From Siphonodentalium dalli (taxonomy: Eukaryota; Mollusca; Scaphopoda; Gadilida; Siphonodentaliidae): 64,000 nucleotides of DNA. Below, in pieces: positions 38,801 to 44,959 of this stretch. The stretch's first letter is position 1. Each line of letters begins with the position of its first letter. The position numbers were made by a program, and so were the translations under genes. The stretch spans positions 149,493,365 to 149,557,364 of the forward strand of contig CP136068.1 in the NCBI GenBank assembly GCA_032622095.1, in the 5' to 3' direction. The notes beneath the pieces were generated by a model. The model made no database searches. It saw nothing but the letters and a program-made list of their open reading frames with translations, and was not told where the DNA came from.

Positions 38801-40136
38801 ACAGAACTATAGTGTGACCTGTTATATAATACTACAATACCGCGTGGGACATTCCTTAGAACGCGTTCAACGATTGCGAAATCTAAGCTAGAGAGAACGA
38901 CTGGCGAAGCTACAACTTCCATATGTTAAATGTCGTCGATTCTCATCATTTAGACTTTAAATATTCTGAGGAATCAGTATAACATCAACGAAAATAACGT
39001 TTTCCAGAAAGTACTCTGTAGTTGCCAAGTTCAGATAAAGATATCGGTAAAAACTTCTTCACACAAGGTATATTATTGCCGTGGAAGAGCCTTCCCGATA
39101 TGATACTGGAAACAATCTTTGGCCGATTTCAAAACAATGGTTGACTCTGTCTTCTACCGAAAGAAGTACGAATATGACTGATCATTAGCACTGTGTGTGA
39201 CATATACAGGTATGAGTATTCACTTACAAACATATAATCAATTAATATTGGAACCAAAAGTCGCAAGACTTGTTCCGCAATAAATGATGATGATATATAT
39301 ACCATCATATTATGCAGATGAATATATATAAATTTGGTAGAAATGGGCGACAAAAAATATCATCGATTTTGTTGCCCCGACTCCGACAACGTCACTTCTG
39401 AAATGTTTAATCAGGATGGTCCCCTGTTAATTTCTATAGACCCAGCCAGACAGACAGACAGGCATACATTCGCAAATATGTATATAGATTTTATTACAAA
39501 TATGTATATAGATTTTATTACAAATATGTATATAGATTTTATTACAAATATGTATATAGATTTTATTATTAGAGTTTCATAAATTATTTAAATGAGTTCC
39601 TTTCGCAAGTCAAGCCCCGTGTGCTGGAGGTATATATATAACTGGGTAGTCGTTAGAGAGATTTCTGGAGACATAATATTTTTGCTTAGAAATCGGAGTT
39701 TGACAAACACCTTGTAGGTTAATTGCTAGGTAGCATCAGTAAACTAAGATAATTCTCACATATCGACTCATAGCATGGCAAATCACGTAAATACTTCCGA
39801 TGAGTAGTTCCCTAGGAAATGGTCAGATTTATAAGTTGAAGCAATGATCGCATGTCGTTTGCTGAACTTATTCTCCAAACGATTCCTACCATTTAGAAAT
39901 CATGTTGCGCTTGTATTATCTGTTTGTCTATATGTCGTCTGCGTATATTACCCGAGCACCCCTGATCATTTTATACTTTTATATCTGACGGGAGAATCCA
40001 CTTTGTGCATGTAGTATAGAAAGAGTTAATTGCGGAACAGAATTACTCATAAATAAGTTACATACCACTCACCCACTGAAAGGAATGATGCTGCAACGAG
40101 AAAAGATATTCCCCAGAATACTCCCAGTAAACCCAT
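8837..40136 (-). CDS. Gene A: Ig-domain receptor with tyrosine-motif tail
   Basis: This is a type I membrane protein of 563 residues from eleven exons: 40136-40073, 34580-34200, 31093-30794, 22989-22732, 22203-21946, 20209-20039, 17480-17450, 15134-15055, 13140-13116, 11583-11498 and 8874-8837. All junctions are GT-AG, all phases match and the sum is exactly 564 codons. Layout: signal peptide 1-21, atypical Ig/V-like domain 22-148, C2/I-like Ig 149-248, two sister Ig domains 249-334 and 335-420, acidic Pro-rich stalk 421-449, membrane helix 450-472, basic KRR 478-480, then a tail with Tyr 491, 502, 542, 546 and 557. Such tails in known receptors bind SH2-domain kinases, phosphatases or adaptors after phosphorylation, so a role in cell-surface recognition and signalling is inferred. 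The ligand is unknown. A further Ig exon in the long introns cannot be excluded. Confidence 0.85.
9037..9187. mobile_element. Short MITE, 151 bp
   Basis: TCCGCACATTATCTGCTTA at the left end is inverted at the right as TAAGCAGATTATGTGCGGA (one mismatch). The interior repeats related pieces (GATAATCTGCTTAGAATC, GATAATATGCTGA). It lies in the last intron of gene A. Confidence 0.75.
9437..9540. repeat. CAT/CGT trinucleotide tract
   Basis: An imperfect run of CATCAT, CGTCGT and ATTATT triplets. It yields Asp-rich and His/Arg-rich artefact frames on the two strands. Confidence 0.85.
9692..10016. repeat. Dispersed repeat, copy 1 of 3
   Basis: Shares TTATTCCGTTT-ATGGC, ATAAAGAACGTACA-CTGGTAAGTCG-like, AATAACCAGCGT and AGAACAGGCTGA segments with 47022-47226 and 54445-54723. 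No frame is conserved, so it is a repeat rather than an exon. Confidence 0.6.
10141..10513. mobile_element. TIR element with CTCCTTAAAGATG ends
   Basis: GCTCCTTAAAGATGCCCC at the left pairs with GGCCATCTTTAAGGAGGC at the right. The element is AT-rich inside with no protein. The matching interval in the gene B duplicate (about 56470-56765) keeps recognisable flanks and a GATGGGGCATCC remnant, so the insertion may predate the duplication. Confidence 0.6.
10975..11112. repeat. Nested 138-bp palindrome
   Basis: The arms 10981-11028 and 11059-11106 are near-perfect complements (GGCTGGTTTAAGACATGGGA at one end, inverted at the other). Each arm contains TTTCGTGGTCACGAAAT, itself a palindrome, and a third copy sits in the centre. 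The TACGG/CCGTA pair extends it to 10975-11112. It is a foldback element or hairpin in the gene A intron. Confidence 0.85.
11498..11583 (-). CDS. Gene A exon 10: YSETYSG tail exon
   Basis: Acceptor TTTTCTGTAG, donor AAAAA then GTAGGT; 86 bp, phase 2 in and 1 out. Encodes residues 524-551, GITPTVIDETRCVQLDDGYS then ETYSGQSK, with Tyr 542 and 546 four apart. The gene B copy at 56814-56899 keeps ITP-VI-ET and YSE-YSGQ. Confidence 0.85.
11600..13110. other. Intron 9 of gene A
   Basis: I see only non-coding intron here. The open frames of 75-107 codons (about 11893-12803) on both strands overlap each other and have no recognisable domain. Confidence 0.5.
13116..13140 (-). CDS. Gene A exon 9: 25-bp micro-exon
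   Basis: Acceptor CTTTTTCAG, donor CAAG then GTCAGT. With phase 1 in and 2 out it gives AQHNSTHSS across its junctions (residues 515-523). The gene B copy (58311-58335) is also exactly 25 bp with conserved splice sites and gives TQHNSTPSS. Conservation of length and phase is the main evidence. Confidence 0.8.
13471..13539. repeat. 69-bp palindrome, copy 1
   Basis: GCCAATGCATTCTCTTATAT plus ATGCGAG, a GTCGACCATAGGTCG-type centre, then the inverted arm ending GCATTGGC. Confidence 0.85.
13612..13680. repeat. 69-bp palindrome, copy 2
   Basis: Same arms and centre as copy 1 with the inner strand order reversed (GAGGCGACCTATGGTCGACTC). Lies in the same MITE. Confidence 0.85.
13890..13958. repeat. 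69-bp palindrome, copy 3
   Basis: Diverged copy just outside MITE 1, centre GAGTCTCCCATGGGGAGCCTC. The changes are partly compensated between the arms. Confidence 0.8.
13985..14054. repeat. 69-bp palindrome, copy 4
   Basis: The most diverged full copy, beginning GACCAATGTATTCTATTATAT and ending ACACTGGT, 26 bp after copy 3. Confidence 0.75.
15055..15134 (-). CDS. Gene A exon 8: ITAM-like YDDL-x7-YDEV
   Basis: Acceptor CATGAATTGCAG, donor AGGCAGG then GTAAGC; 80 bp, phase 2 in and 1 out. Encodes PDYDDLKMKPTQLYDEVRTF then PKTPRQ (489-514). YDDL and YDEV are seven residues apart, the spacing of an immunoreceptor tyrosine activation motif, though the second half ends in Val rather than Leu/Ile. 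The gene B exon (58906-59006) is 21 bp longer. Confidence 0.85.
15414..15482. repeat. 69-bp palindrome, copy 5
   Basis: GCGAATGCATTCTC ... GCATTGGC with the usual centre, inside MITE 2. Confidence 0.8.
15561..15593. repeat. Half palindrome, copy 6
   Basis: Only the left arm GCCAATGCATTCTCTTATAT and GAGGCGACC remain. Loss of one arm fits replication slippage or cleavage at a hairpin. Confidence 0.75.
15611..17449. other. Intron 7 of gene A
   Basis: Non-coding. Segments at about 15640-15990 and 16200-16290 match gene B intron at about 59340-59660 and 59890-59970, part of the segmental duplication. A poly-C tract lies at 16312-16325. Confidence 0.6.
17450..17480 (-). CDS. Gene A exon 7: juxtamembrane KRRLANSNQK
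   Basis: Acceptor TTTATTTAACAG, donor AACA then GTATGT; 31 bp. With phase 1 in and 2 out it gives K-RRLANSNQK-H, a basic stop-transfer stretch just after the membrane helix. Other frames hit a TAG. The gene B copy (60823-60853) is also 31 bp and reads RRLANSNQN. Confidence 0.85.
17481..19263. other. Part of intron 6 of gene A
   Basis: No exon seen. Pieces near 17650-17830, 18000-18060 and 18690-18980 match gene B sequence at about 60965-61580, 62345-62410 and 62515-62770. Confidence 0.6.
19264..19535. repeat. Minisatellite, four 68-bp units
   Basis: Units start at 19264, 19332, 19400 and 19468, each running CACCCACCACCCCATCCCGC ... TATCTTATGCGCCGCAGGCGC ... GTATATAGGTAGT. GCGCCGCAGGCGC is nearly palindromic. 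Units differ at a few positions. The tract lies in intron 6 of gene A and is likely variable in length. Confidence 0.9.
19705..19955. repeat. Dispersed hairpin-flanked repeat, copy 1
   Basis: AGTTCCCTCGGGGAATATTC followed by AATAATAAATTCG and the inverted GAACTTATTATCTGAACA, then about 180 bp shared with 39806-40040. Related hairpins occur at 48476-48552 and 50195-50275. A plus-strand 29-codon frame (19775-19864) reads MKMNHSALILFVFLYVVC and partly resembles the 39898 copy, but the latter lacks a Met, so I treat it as a repeat. Confidence 0.6.
20039..20209 (-). CDS. Gene A exon 6: stalk and membrane helix
   Basis: Acceptor CTGTTTTAG, donor GTGAAA then GTAAGT; 171 bp, phase 1-1. The stalk (421-449) is rich in Asp, Pro and Glu (GDPAEPAEDTAIHITTVE). 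The helix 450-472 reads LAGFVVGMLIFAAVPTIIGI then LCY and is followed by RQLCEKRR, so the tail is cytoplasmic. Confidence 0.85.
20210..21945. other. Intron 5 of gene A
   Basis: No exon, RNA gene or clear mobile element recognised in 1.7 kb. Open frames of 60-65 codons lack any domain. Confidence 0.45.
21946..22203 (-). CDS. Gene A exon 5: Ig domain 4, Cys-deficient
   Basis: Acceptor TTTAAACACAG, donor CATC then GTAAGC; 258 bp, phase 1-1, residues 335-420. The core Trp 376 (YTYQWMKDG) and the F-strand Cys 401 (GWYACVVENGG) are present. The B-strand position has Met 359 (IVTMAV) where Cys is expected, so the usual disulphide cannot form. It is a sister of exon 4: same length and PVGPLVI, IVTM, SAV and VEH blocks. 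Confidence 0.88.
22204..22731. other. Intron 4 of gene A
   Basis: A 528-bp intron between the two sister Ig exons. No feature recognised. Confidence 0.6.
22732..22989 (-). CDS. Gene A exon 4: Ig domain 3, Cys-deficient
   Basis: Acceptor CGACTTTTTCAG, donor CACA then GTAAGT; 258 bp, phase 1-1, residues 249-334. Trp 290 (YTYRWLKNG) and Cys 315 (GLYRCVVKNGG) mark an Ig fold, while Met 273 (IVTMEV) replaces the B-strand Cys. An NVS sequon lies at 306-308. Probably arose with exon 5 by tandem exon duplication. Confidence 0.88.
23093..23454. mobile_element. TIR element with AAAAGTCATATTGGAC ends
   Basis: GAAAAGTCATATTGGACTCC at the left (an extra CATATTGGACTCC follows) pairs with GTCCAATATGACTTTTC at the right. 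A partly overlapping hairpin pairs TACAATGTTGTGT (23422) with ACACAACATTGTA (23495). No transposase. In intron 3 of gene A. Confidence 0.65.
24400..24575. mobile_element. Outer MITE-like repeat, left part
   Basis: The sequence 24480-24575 is the reverse complement of about 61190-61290 in the composite element there (TTTCACCCATACAGAGCCCC is diagnostic). It is split from the matching right part (27470-27660) by the 2.9-kb TGTTCA element, so that element inserted into it. Confidence 0.65.
24588..24705. repeat. TGTTCA/TGAAC subterminal array, left
   Basis: About nine GTTCA or TGAAC motifs in alternating orientation within 115 bp. Confidence 0.8.
25163..25215. repeat. Internal TGTTCA/TGAAC cluster
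   Basis: TTGAACACTGCCGTTCAG and TTGAACACATGTGTTCAA, the latter a perfect 18-bp palindrome. Confidence 0.75.
27145..27465. repeat. TGTTCA/TGAACA subterminal array, right
   Basis: About 22 GTTC/GAAC cores in 320 bp, where about 2.5 would be expected by chance. Most sit in TGAACACAT or TGTTCAAA contexts, and several form inverted pairs such as GAACACATGTGTTC. Confidence 0.85.
27470..27660. mobile_element. Outer MITE-like repeat, right part
   Basis: GGGTAATGGATG through to the palindrome is the reverse complement of about 61065-61195. It carries palindrome copy 7 and then CACAGGGTAAAAACC. Confidence 0.65.
27548..27616. repeat. 69-bp palindrome, copy 7
   Basis: A perfect-looking copy: GCCAATGCATTCTCTTATAT ... 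GCATTGGC with centre GAGGCGACCTATGGTCGACTC. Confidence 0.85.
27661..29540. other. Part of intron 3 of gene A
   Basis: No exon or repeat recognised. Frames at 28177-28569 (minus, 130 codons) and 28763-29005 (plus) lack splice support and domains. Confidence 0.45.
29543..29702. repeat. Near-perfect 160-bp hairpin
   Basis: ATAAGGATTAACTGTCATGT at the left is exactly inverted at the right. The arms run about 75 bp with few mismatches to a small loop CCCGAAGGG. It would form a very stable foldback. It lies in intron 3 of gene A, about 1.1 kb from exon 3. Confidence 0.88.
29703..30793. other. Intron 3 next to exon 3
   Basis: No feature recognised. The 131-codon minus frame at 30443-30838 is read-through from the end of exon 3 and intron. 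Confidence 0.5.
30794..31093 (-). CDS. Gene A exon 3: Ig domain 2, canonical
   Basis: Acceptor TTTTTCTAG, donor CACT then GTGAGT; 300 bp, phase 1-1, residues 149-248. It has all landmarks of a C2/I-type Ig fold: Cys 173 (LKLTCDV), Trp 192 (YIWEF), DNGAEISCKA with Cys 228, and an NMS sequon at 187. It is the only domain of the four with the standard Cys pair. Confidence 0.9.
31329..31668. repeat. Minisatellite, about three 110-120-bp units
   Basis: Units begin GTCAAAACGTGAATTCAA at 31329, 31449 and 31559 and share CTACATTGAAAA, GACGCGATAT-GGTGAAACATG and TTCATTG. The array lies between exon 3 and its truncated copy and abuts the latter. Confidence 0.85.
31669..31739 (-). pseudogene. Truncated duplicate of gene A exon 3
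   Basis: Acceptor GGGTTTTGCAG, then the same start as exon 3: DRPVNNGILSPTQNLVVGAS then LKL. It runs into TGA where the minisatellite begins. The first Cys, Trp and second Cys are all missing, so no Ig domain can form. It is a broken exon duplication 650 bp upstream of the intact exon. Confidence 0.8.
31760..34199. other. Part of intron 2 of gene A
   Basis: No exon recognised. The frames at 32443-33330 on both strands overlap and show no domain. No tRNA or known repeat seen. Confidence 0.45.
34200..34580 (-). CDS. Gene A exon 2: atypical N-terminal Ig/V-like domain
   Basis: Acceptor CTAATTCCAG, donor CTAG then GTGAGT; 381 bp, phase 1-1, residues 22-148. Near the end, NVQPEDARVYGVVPYIRC resembles the D-x-x-x-Y-x-C F-strand motif of V domains, but the Cys position is Val 116. 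Four Cys occur elsewhere (33, 61, 122, 135), so any disulphides are non-standard. An NIT sequon lies at 87. Assignment to the Ig fold is probable rather than certain. Confidence 0.75.
34700..35060. repeat. Dispersed repeat with GACGGAGTTATGCCCCTTT
   Basis: CCAGCCGTTTTATCCGGAT is followed by two diverged direct copies of a segment ending TTGACGGAGTTATGCYCC (near 34860 and 35040). The AATTTGGT...GGAGTTATG style is common in dispersed repeats of marine invertebrates. The class is not known to me. Confidence 0.5.
35160..36730. other. Part of intron 1 of gene A
   Basis: Nothing coding recognised. A small cluster of GTTTAATCAACAG-type repeats lies at 35985-36050. Confidence 0.45.
36737..37151. mobile_element. 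MITE with AGGGTACGTTCATAC ends, 415 bp
   Basis: AGGGTACGTTCATACACTGG at the left is matched by CAAAACTGCGATTGTATGAT and CGTACCCT at the right, inverted, with scattered mismatches over about 38 bp. There is no transposase. The ends resemble hAT-type elements; family assignment is tentative. Confidence 0.7.
37725..39175 (+). mobile_element. Dead CR1/Jockey-type LINE, RT region
   Basis: Pieces in several frames give the order expected for a LINE reverse transcriptase: NDREKAEVLNEFFT, IICIYKKGSKSDAGNYK, VDVIYLDFRKAFDSV, LFIFINDLPECQIFGGDTKL, ICNKAYTILGNI and a C-terminal SKQWLTLSST-like end. Many stops and frameshifts interrupt it. The catalytic FADD box reads FGGD, so one Asp is lost. No 5' endonuclease part was seen, so it is probably 5'-truncated. 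It lies in intron 1 of gene A on the opposite strand. Confidence 0.85.
39475..39568. repeat. 24-bp tandem repeat, about four units
   Basis: ATATGTATATAGATTTTATT plus ACAA repeats in near-perfect register, following an ACAGACAGACAGG tail. It gives an artefact peptide repeat NMYIDFIT. Confidence 0.9.
39806..40040. repeat. Dispersed hairpin-flanked repeat, copy 2
   Basis: Shares the hairpin, the AATCATGTTGCGCTTGTATT-type segment and TATACTTTTAT ... GAGAATCCA with 19705-19955. Both copies sit just downstream (on the coding strand) of a gene A exon, exon 6 and exon 1 respectively. Confidence 0.6.
40073..40136 (-). CDS. Gene A exon 1: signal peptide
   Basis: ATG at 40136-40134 gives MGLLGVFWGISFLVAASFLS then V, a hydrophobic secretory signal, with donor GTGG then GTGAGT in phase 1. 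It joins exon 2 in frame to give V-D-GAQANHH, a plausible cleavage region. A paralogous exon at 44712-44765 starts MDSLGVIGVIILLVVAS. Confidence 0.8.
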
Positions 40137-41340
40137 GATACGAACTCAAATGTACCGACTGATATGTGAAGGAACACAGAGATTCAAACCTATGATCGAT
40201 CATCCTGTTATTCACCTGACTACATGTACATGTACCTGAATTTTTAAGGTTAATATCGACGATTGTTGTCAACTTACTGTTAGCAGCAATAGGTTATTTT
40301 CTGATTACAATCTCCCAGTATATCATCACCGAATTTAAAGTATTGTGGTGGTGTCACGCGAAACGAATATGGACAAAATAGCAATTAAAATTTAATGTAC
40401 TCCACAAAACAATTAGGTTTAGCCATAGCAAAATACACATCCATTTATGACATTATTATTTCATAAAAATAAATTTTGGCCTGGCGTCCAGAAACAACAG
40501 GTTGCAGATATGCCACATAATCACGATTTATCAAACAAAACCTGTATATTTACCCATATGTTAGCTGGTTTTTGTTAAATGTTGCTAACATTTGACGCTC
40601 AATTGTAAACGATACGGTTCGTGTATTGCAATGGACATTCAGGGAATGAAGCAAGATGAAACGTAGTTTGGAAATTAGTCACAAAAAGTGTGAGTTATTG
40701 ATTTATTTCTTTCACAAAAACCTCACGCACTTGAACACTTCCGCATTTATTTAAACAGGAAGAGAATGTCGGCAGACTTCCACATCCAGACACCATATAT
40801 CTCGATGACTCGACAAAGGCACTGGGTATAGGAACTGTTACATTGGAAATCATTCTATTGCCGGTGTGTGATGGTTCAGGAATGATTTTTGACGATTTTT
40901 TTTTATTAATAATAAACATTTTCGAGAATATTTGACAGATGAAACTAATTTTTTCCGCCATCTAGGTGATAATGCGATTCAATTTTCCATCTGTAACATG
41001 ATAATGACAACAATTCCATTTAGGTAGTCACACAAATGACGAAAACCGCGATTTTTTAATAGTTATGGGTTATATACCGAACGAGTCGATGCTCACCACA
41101 TATAGTCGGTTCAATACGGGAAATACTGTGACTAATATTTGTTAGGATACTTGGTGCAAACCGATCATACCGTGAACATAGTAAACGCAACGAAATATAC
41201 TTTGAGTTGATATTTGCACAACCTTTCATCCCTTTTGGGTGAGCTGCACTGTCTTCCTAATTGGGCGTCAAATAATTCATTTAGTGATACAAGCATGGTC
41301 TATTTATTTGGCGTGGATGGTCAATGTGAAGTCTAGACAA
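40137..41340. other. Upstream region of gene A
   Basis: Probable 5' UTR and promoter side of gene A. Parts (40137-40330) match 44766-44960, the flank of the decayed exon 1 copy. No TATA box or other element could be assigned with confidence. Confidence 0.4.
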
Positions 41341-41351
41341 TTTATTATTTC

Positions 41352-42120
41352 AGATAAACCAATCGTAATTGTCGACATATTCAAAATGGCCGCTTCTTTT
41401 TCAAAATGAACCGCCGTGTTCAGCGTGTGCTCAACGTATATGTTATACAACAAATATTTTTGTCACATGAGTTCAGTTAATCACATCAATAAAGTTATTT
41501 AATAATAAAATATGAAAAGATAAGAGGAGTTGTCCAGCAATGATATTACGGTCTCTGATTTTTAAACTTAAAATGTTTTTAAAAAAGGTAAAAACGATAA
41601 AAATCGTTCACTTTGTGATACAAGCAATAAATTTGCCATGCATGATCAGAGTAAAGTTCCGAACAATGTTTCTACTAACCAGTCGGAATAGTAGATAGAT
41701 TCAGGATGGCCACCATTTTTTTTCAAACTGACCACAATTTTCGGCTTGTAGTCAGCACATAATATATACCTATATCAACACTGTTTTGTTCTTTACTTGA
41801 CATAGATTTAATAAATAATAAAGAATTTTCGTTGAGCAGTAAATTACAGACATGAAGCTAATTAAGTTGTACGTATGCGGTAAGGAGAGTTTGTCCAGCA
41901 AAAATATTGACATGTTCTTATTTTTGTACTTAAAATGCTTCAGAAATTGTCAAAACAGAAGACAACTCACTTTTTTTATACAATAATGAACAATGGCACG
42001 AATAAATGATCGGTGTGTGCACAAATCATTAACTTTATTTTCGACCAGCCAATAGACGTGGCCGCCGTATTCAAGACGTCCGTTATTTATAAACTTGGTG
42101 CCATTTTAGCTTAACACAGA
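41352..42120. repeat. Tandem repeat, about 360-bp unit, two and a bit copies
   Basis: The TTGTCCAGCA block recurs at about 41531 and 41890. A CAGCCAATMGTAGAT / ATTCAAGATGGCCGCCAT-like start recurs near 41355, 41680 and 42046. Units are diverged. Confidence 0.6.
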
Positions 42121-43640
42121 TATATGTTAAGCCGAAATCACACTGTAAAGTACCTCAGCAGTTTGCTTCATGTCGTGTTGCCGATATCAGCAAATCATTC
42201 AGATGAGTATGTGCCAATGGTGATTTTTCAAGGGACGGAAAGTTATATAGTTCTTACTTATTTACCAACTCGGCTGAATAACAAGATTTTACTGCCACTG
42301 TGAATTTGTTAGCAGCCAATTTTTATAATTAAGTACTCTCGAACATAAATTCGCCATGTATATTCATAAATGTTCATGTTATGCTCGTAAGATAACATGT
42401 GGTATTCAGGACCATGCTGGGTGCAATCTTGAATTATACAAGTTCCCCGGAGCGGATTTTGGTTATGTTCTTCCCTGGATATATGCGCATATTTTGACGC
42501 CAAACTCGCTTCGCTATCAATTAATTCTATGTTGAGCTTGCAGTTTGACTTCAAGTACCATACTACAAGTAGTCAAGATACCAGCACTGAGTCTGTAGGC
42601 TTTTAGACAATTGAAGCACCAACCAAAGAAACCTAATTGTATAACCTGGTACATTAAACATGAACCAATCCTTGGACCTCGGTTCTAGCAAAACTGGCGT
42701 CTACAGTATATACACCAGTTTACGTATGGCCAAAAACCCATGTGCGTCTCGATTTTTAACGATGCCCGATAAACAGGGACGTGGCGATGGGAGTTTGGGG
42801 TGATACAACTTTGACCAAAATTGTCAATATATGACTGTTTGTATTTCAGTTGTAATTTTTCTATTGTTCTCAGTAGATACATATTTCTTTGATAAATGTT
42901 TCATTGTTGGTGAATTTTAACGAGGAAGTGACCATGCCATCAACATAATGTATCTGCGCAAGAGCAAAACAAAGAAAATATATATTACATGGAGAGAAAC
43001 ACAAATCGGGGGAGACACTCGGAGAGGCTACTGACGTTTAACTAGTGTTTGAATACTTGCGACAAAAGGTCGAGCATTAGTATAAACAGGGACGTGACGA
43101 CGAGGGCCTAGGGGTAAACTACTGCAGCCAAATTTATCAATAGAAAATGTCATGCTCAGCACATTTGTTTAGACCAAACGTGGGTTGAATTTGTCGAGGT
43201 AGCTTGAAATTCTAACCAGTAATCAAAGTCTAATTTATTAGGATAATTTCAGCCATGTGTAGGCTGGTGTTAGATTGGAAATTTACAATCATCTGAAAGG
43301 TAGAACAAGTCTTCTCGGTTGGGATATCGGTTGGGTTTATGCTGTTTTTGGACCGAGTCCATTTCCGTTACTCTGCTATAACATATTTTACGCACACAAT
43401 CGTGGACGGGAGTTATATTGCTTGTATGTCTTCGTCAAATGGTAATATGGACGCTTTGTGTATATTAACATAGAGTGCAGCTCCCAATCATGAAGATATA
43501 AAACATGCGTATATCAAAGCATCGAGATTTATAGTAAACAAAGCATTGTTTTTCAGAGAATTTCGATTTGTCGCGCTATCAGAACATGTATGTAAACCAG
43601 GGAGGGTAGTACAAAATTTGCAGGAAGGTATGCCGTTTTT
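42121..43640. repeat. Proximal part of a duplicated flank
   Basis: About 42120-42680 matches 45785-46390, and the AAACAGGGACGTG-CGA segment occurs near 42773, 43088, 46449 and 46676. Together with 40.0-40.3 kb against 44.6-44.9 kb this shows a diverged tandem duplication of about 4 kb. No exon recognised. Confidence 0.55.
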
Positions 43641-43654
43641 GTATCTGGAATTGT

Positions 43655-43925
43655 CGGTGACCCACCACCCCCCAAACCTGCAATTTGTTTTATTTTTTAG
43701 TCCCAATATTTTGACACCCCCCCCCCCCAAATTTCACTAAAATTGGTCTAAAATCCCATAAAACTCTACTGATATCACTCATATGACTGGGAATGATTTT
43801 GAAAAATTAACACCATTATAACATCCGCCAGGGTGCCCAGAGTCACCACACCAAATTTGGTTGAACTCGGTCCAGGGGTCTGATAGAAAAATTCGGACAA
43901 GTCCTACTCTTTTATATATATAGAT
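43655..43925. repeat. Retroposon-like 3' segment
   Basis: A poly-C tract (about 43716-43729) is followed by CCAAATTTGGTTGAACTCGG TCCAGG and ends in TTTTATATATATAGATGA, similar in style to the end of the 4131-5228 repeat. No coding part. Confidence 0.5.
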
Positions 43926-44518
43926 GACAAGCAGTCACGGCTCTTTTCAGACTTGGATAATTTAGGTCTTGTGAGAGATCATCTGAGTTGAAAGACATGC
44001 AAATAATTCACTGATTGGCTTGATGCACGGATGACAGATATTTTCTACCCATTGATAGTCACATTAATGTTTGAGACAGTTGCTCGCTCTTTTTCCATGC
44101 ACACAATGATCTAGACATTATAGTTACACGAGGACAAGTTTACTTATATATGCAAACTTAGGTCATTGTACATGTACAGACAATTCCATAATTTCTAATC
44201 ATTTCCCGATTAGTCTGTCAACCAGCCCATTATCTAGCATTATGCCTTAACACTTTTGTTAGTCTACTGGAGCAACCTCTGTTATAATAAATGACAAATA
44301 GTCACTCTGCCAGACTTGGATATTTTAGGTGTTGTGAGAGTAACCGATCCTATGAGTTGATAGATTTGCAAATATTTCACTGATTGGATTGATGCACTGA
44401 TGAACAGAATGACAGTTATATTCTAGCCATTGATATTCACATTAATGTTTGAGACAGTTGCTCGCTCTTTTTCCATGCACACAATGATCTAGGCTTTAGT
44501 TACATTAAGACAAGTTTA
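43926..44518. repeat. Direct repeat of about 230 bp, two copies
   Basis: 43926-44150 and about 44289-44518 share GACTTGGATA-TTTAGGT, TGTTTGAGACAGTTGCTCGC and CCATGCACACAATGATCTAG. Spacing is about 360 bp. Confidence 0.8.
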
Positions 44519-44711
44519 TTTATTTCAGTTTTACATTTCTCGAAGCTTCTGCGGGAAGGAATTTTTTCACCCCACCGCCTCATATGCAACATGCCATAGC
44601 TTAATGTCATCTCCACTAAGGCCCATATGAGGTCCCAGTAACATAATTTCGACTATATGCCCACATTTCGTTTGCAGTACATCAATGGTTAATTGCGTAA
44701 AGGAATTCCGC

Positions 44712-44765
44712 TTATGATGCTACAACAAGCAAGATTATCACCCCGATTACTCCCAGCGAATCCAT
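44712..44765 (-). pseudogene. Decayed copy of gene A signal-peptide exon
   Basis: ATG at 44765 gives MDSLGVIGVIILLVVAS and then TAA. The alignment to exon 1 is clear (shared MxxLGV, VAAS/VVAS and flanking GTATCATGG / GTACCGACTG sequence). The donor GTGAGT is replaced and a stop follows Ser 17. It is a relic of a duplicated receptor start unless an unusual splice rescues it. Confidence 0.7.
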
Positions 44766-44959
44766 GATACGCACGCACATGTACCGACTGGTATGTGAAA
44801 TAACACAACGAGTCAAACTGAAAAAAATATTATGAAAGATCATCCTGTTATTCGCTTGGTTACATGTGTAAACAACTGACTTATTCAGGTTAATGTCGAC
44901 TATTTTTGTCACAACTTCCTGTTAGCTGCATCAGGGGGATTTTTCTGATTTTATCTCCT

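Noticed and set aside
39334-39582. Open frame with repeated NMYIDFIT
   Set aside because: Created by a 24-bp tandem repeat after a retroposon-like tail.
44712-44765. Working alternative first exon
   Set aside because: A TAA follows codon 17 and the conserved donor is lost.
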